Assembly: GCA_031288885.1 (NCBI GenBank)
Contig: JAITQP010000317.1
Span: 1-5,862, forward strand
DNA length: 5,862 nt
Source of the DNA: Prevotellaceae bacterium
GTDB taxonomy: Bacteria; Bacteroidota; Bacteroidia; Bacteroidales; UBA932
Direction of reading: 5' to 3'
The notes under the pieces are model-generated. The model did not search any database. It was not told the DNA's origin and saw nothing but the letters and a program-made list of their open reading frames with translations. The position numbers and the translations under genes are program-made. Position 1 is the first letter of the stretch. Each line of letters begins with the position of its first letter. Positions 5,617-5,862 of the stretch are shown one piece after another.

Positions 5617-5628
5617 CTCGCAATGACG
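5617..5628 (-). repeat. CGTCATTGCGAG dispersed-repeat fragment
   Basis: The minus strand reads CGTCATTGCGAG, the core of a dispersed intergenic repeat I recall from many unrelated bacterial genomes. Only one copy and no partner arm is seen here, so this is probably a remnant. The match is direct; membership of a repeat family is from memory. Confidence 0.4.
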
Positions 5629-5693
5629 CGAAGCGTGCCTCTCCGTTAATGTAAATTATTATTGTACTCTTATTATTTGTGGTGCACTAGCAT

Positions 5694-5722
5694 GTAGGGG
5701 CGGGTTTAAAACCCGCCCCTAC
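5694..5722. repeat. 29-bp perfect palindrome
   Basis: GTAGGGGCGGGTTT (5694-5707) and AAACCCGCCCCTAC (5709-5722) are exact inverted repeats around a single central A (5708). It would form a long, stable GC-rich hairpin. No T-run follows directly on either strand and no gene ends here, so an intrinsic terminator is unlikely. It fits a dispersed palindromic intergenic repeat. Confidence 0.8.
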
Positions 5723-5745
5723 CAGCCACGCCTCGCGCCATTACT

Positions 5746-5780
5746 CATTAATCATTAATCATTAATCATTAATCATTAAT
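5746..5780. repeat. CATTAAT x5 tandem tract
   Basis: Five exact, consecutive copies of the heptamer CATTAAT cover 35 bp. CATTACT lies just before (5739-5745), matching the degenerate unit seen beside the left tract (127-133). The unit number of such short tandem repeats may vary between strains. No function is evident. Confidence 0.85.
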
Positions 5781-5862
5781 CAAAGCTATAGCAAACGGCA
5801 AACTCGCCTATAATTCTGTAGTGTATTGTAAAATCTGCGGTTTTGTTTTTTCCTGAAAAGGT

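Larger units (their letters stand above)
5270..5862. other. Gene-poor, repeat-rich right end
   Basis: No supported gene lies in this stretch of about 590 bp. It contains a composite inverted repeat (5307-5553), a fragment with CGTCATTGCGAG (5617-5628), a 29-bp palindrome (5694-5722) and a CATTAAT tract (5746-5780), each listed separately. The frames open here on both strands owe their similar peptides (HNRRSATCG) to the inverted repeat arms and are not credible genes. I see nothing recognisable in the A/T-rich parts 5560-5610, 5645-5690 and 5781-5862. Confidence 0.7.

Overview
The window looks like chromosomal DNA from a member of the Bacteroidota, probably the Bacteroidales. Three things point there. 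Several genes are preceded by exact copies of the TAnnTTTG -7 promoter box of that phylum, usually with no clear Shine-Dalgarno sequence. The TruA and MnmD sequences look like Bacteroidetes versions as I remember them. The intergenic DNA carries CATTAAT heptad tracts and dyad repeats of a kind I associate with Bacteroidales genomes. No rRNA, tRNA, CRISPR array or transposase gene was seen.

Layout, left to right. Positions 1-128 hold no convincing gene but contain a hairpin and a heptad tract. On the minus strand lie a DHA3-type major facilitator exporter (129-1445) and the stand-alone tRNA U34 methyltransferase mnmD (1534-2202). A divergent promoter region (about 2206-2334) follows. On the plus strand come an unrecognised acidic-headed small protein (2335-2817) and a HipB-HipA toxin-antitoxin pair (2890-3222 and 3212-4477, overlapping by 11 bp). 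The tRNA pseudouridine synthase truA (4496-5227) is on the minus strand, convergent with hipA. The last 590 bp or so (5270-5862) have no supported gene. They are packed with repeats: a nested inverted-repeat element of about 247 bp, a fragment containing CGTCATTGCGAG, a 29-bp perfect palindrome and a CATTAAT tract.

Function. mnmD and truA both modify the tRNA anticodon arm (wobble U34 and U38-40). They are not in one operon, so this may be chance. The hipBA pair has the expected gene order, intact kinase residues and its own promoter. That promoter sits inside a 59-bp concentric palindrome running from upstream of the -33 element through the hipB start codon, which fits tight autoregulation. 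HipA family kinases in E. coli and elsewhere phosphorylate aminoacyl-tRNA synthetases; the target here is not known.

The best second looks are the hipBA operator, the missing canonical start codon of truA (ATC where ATG is expected), and the composite inverted repeat behind truA. I see no clearly new multi-gene system.
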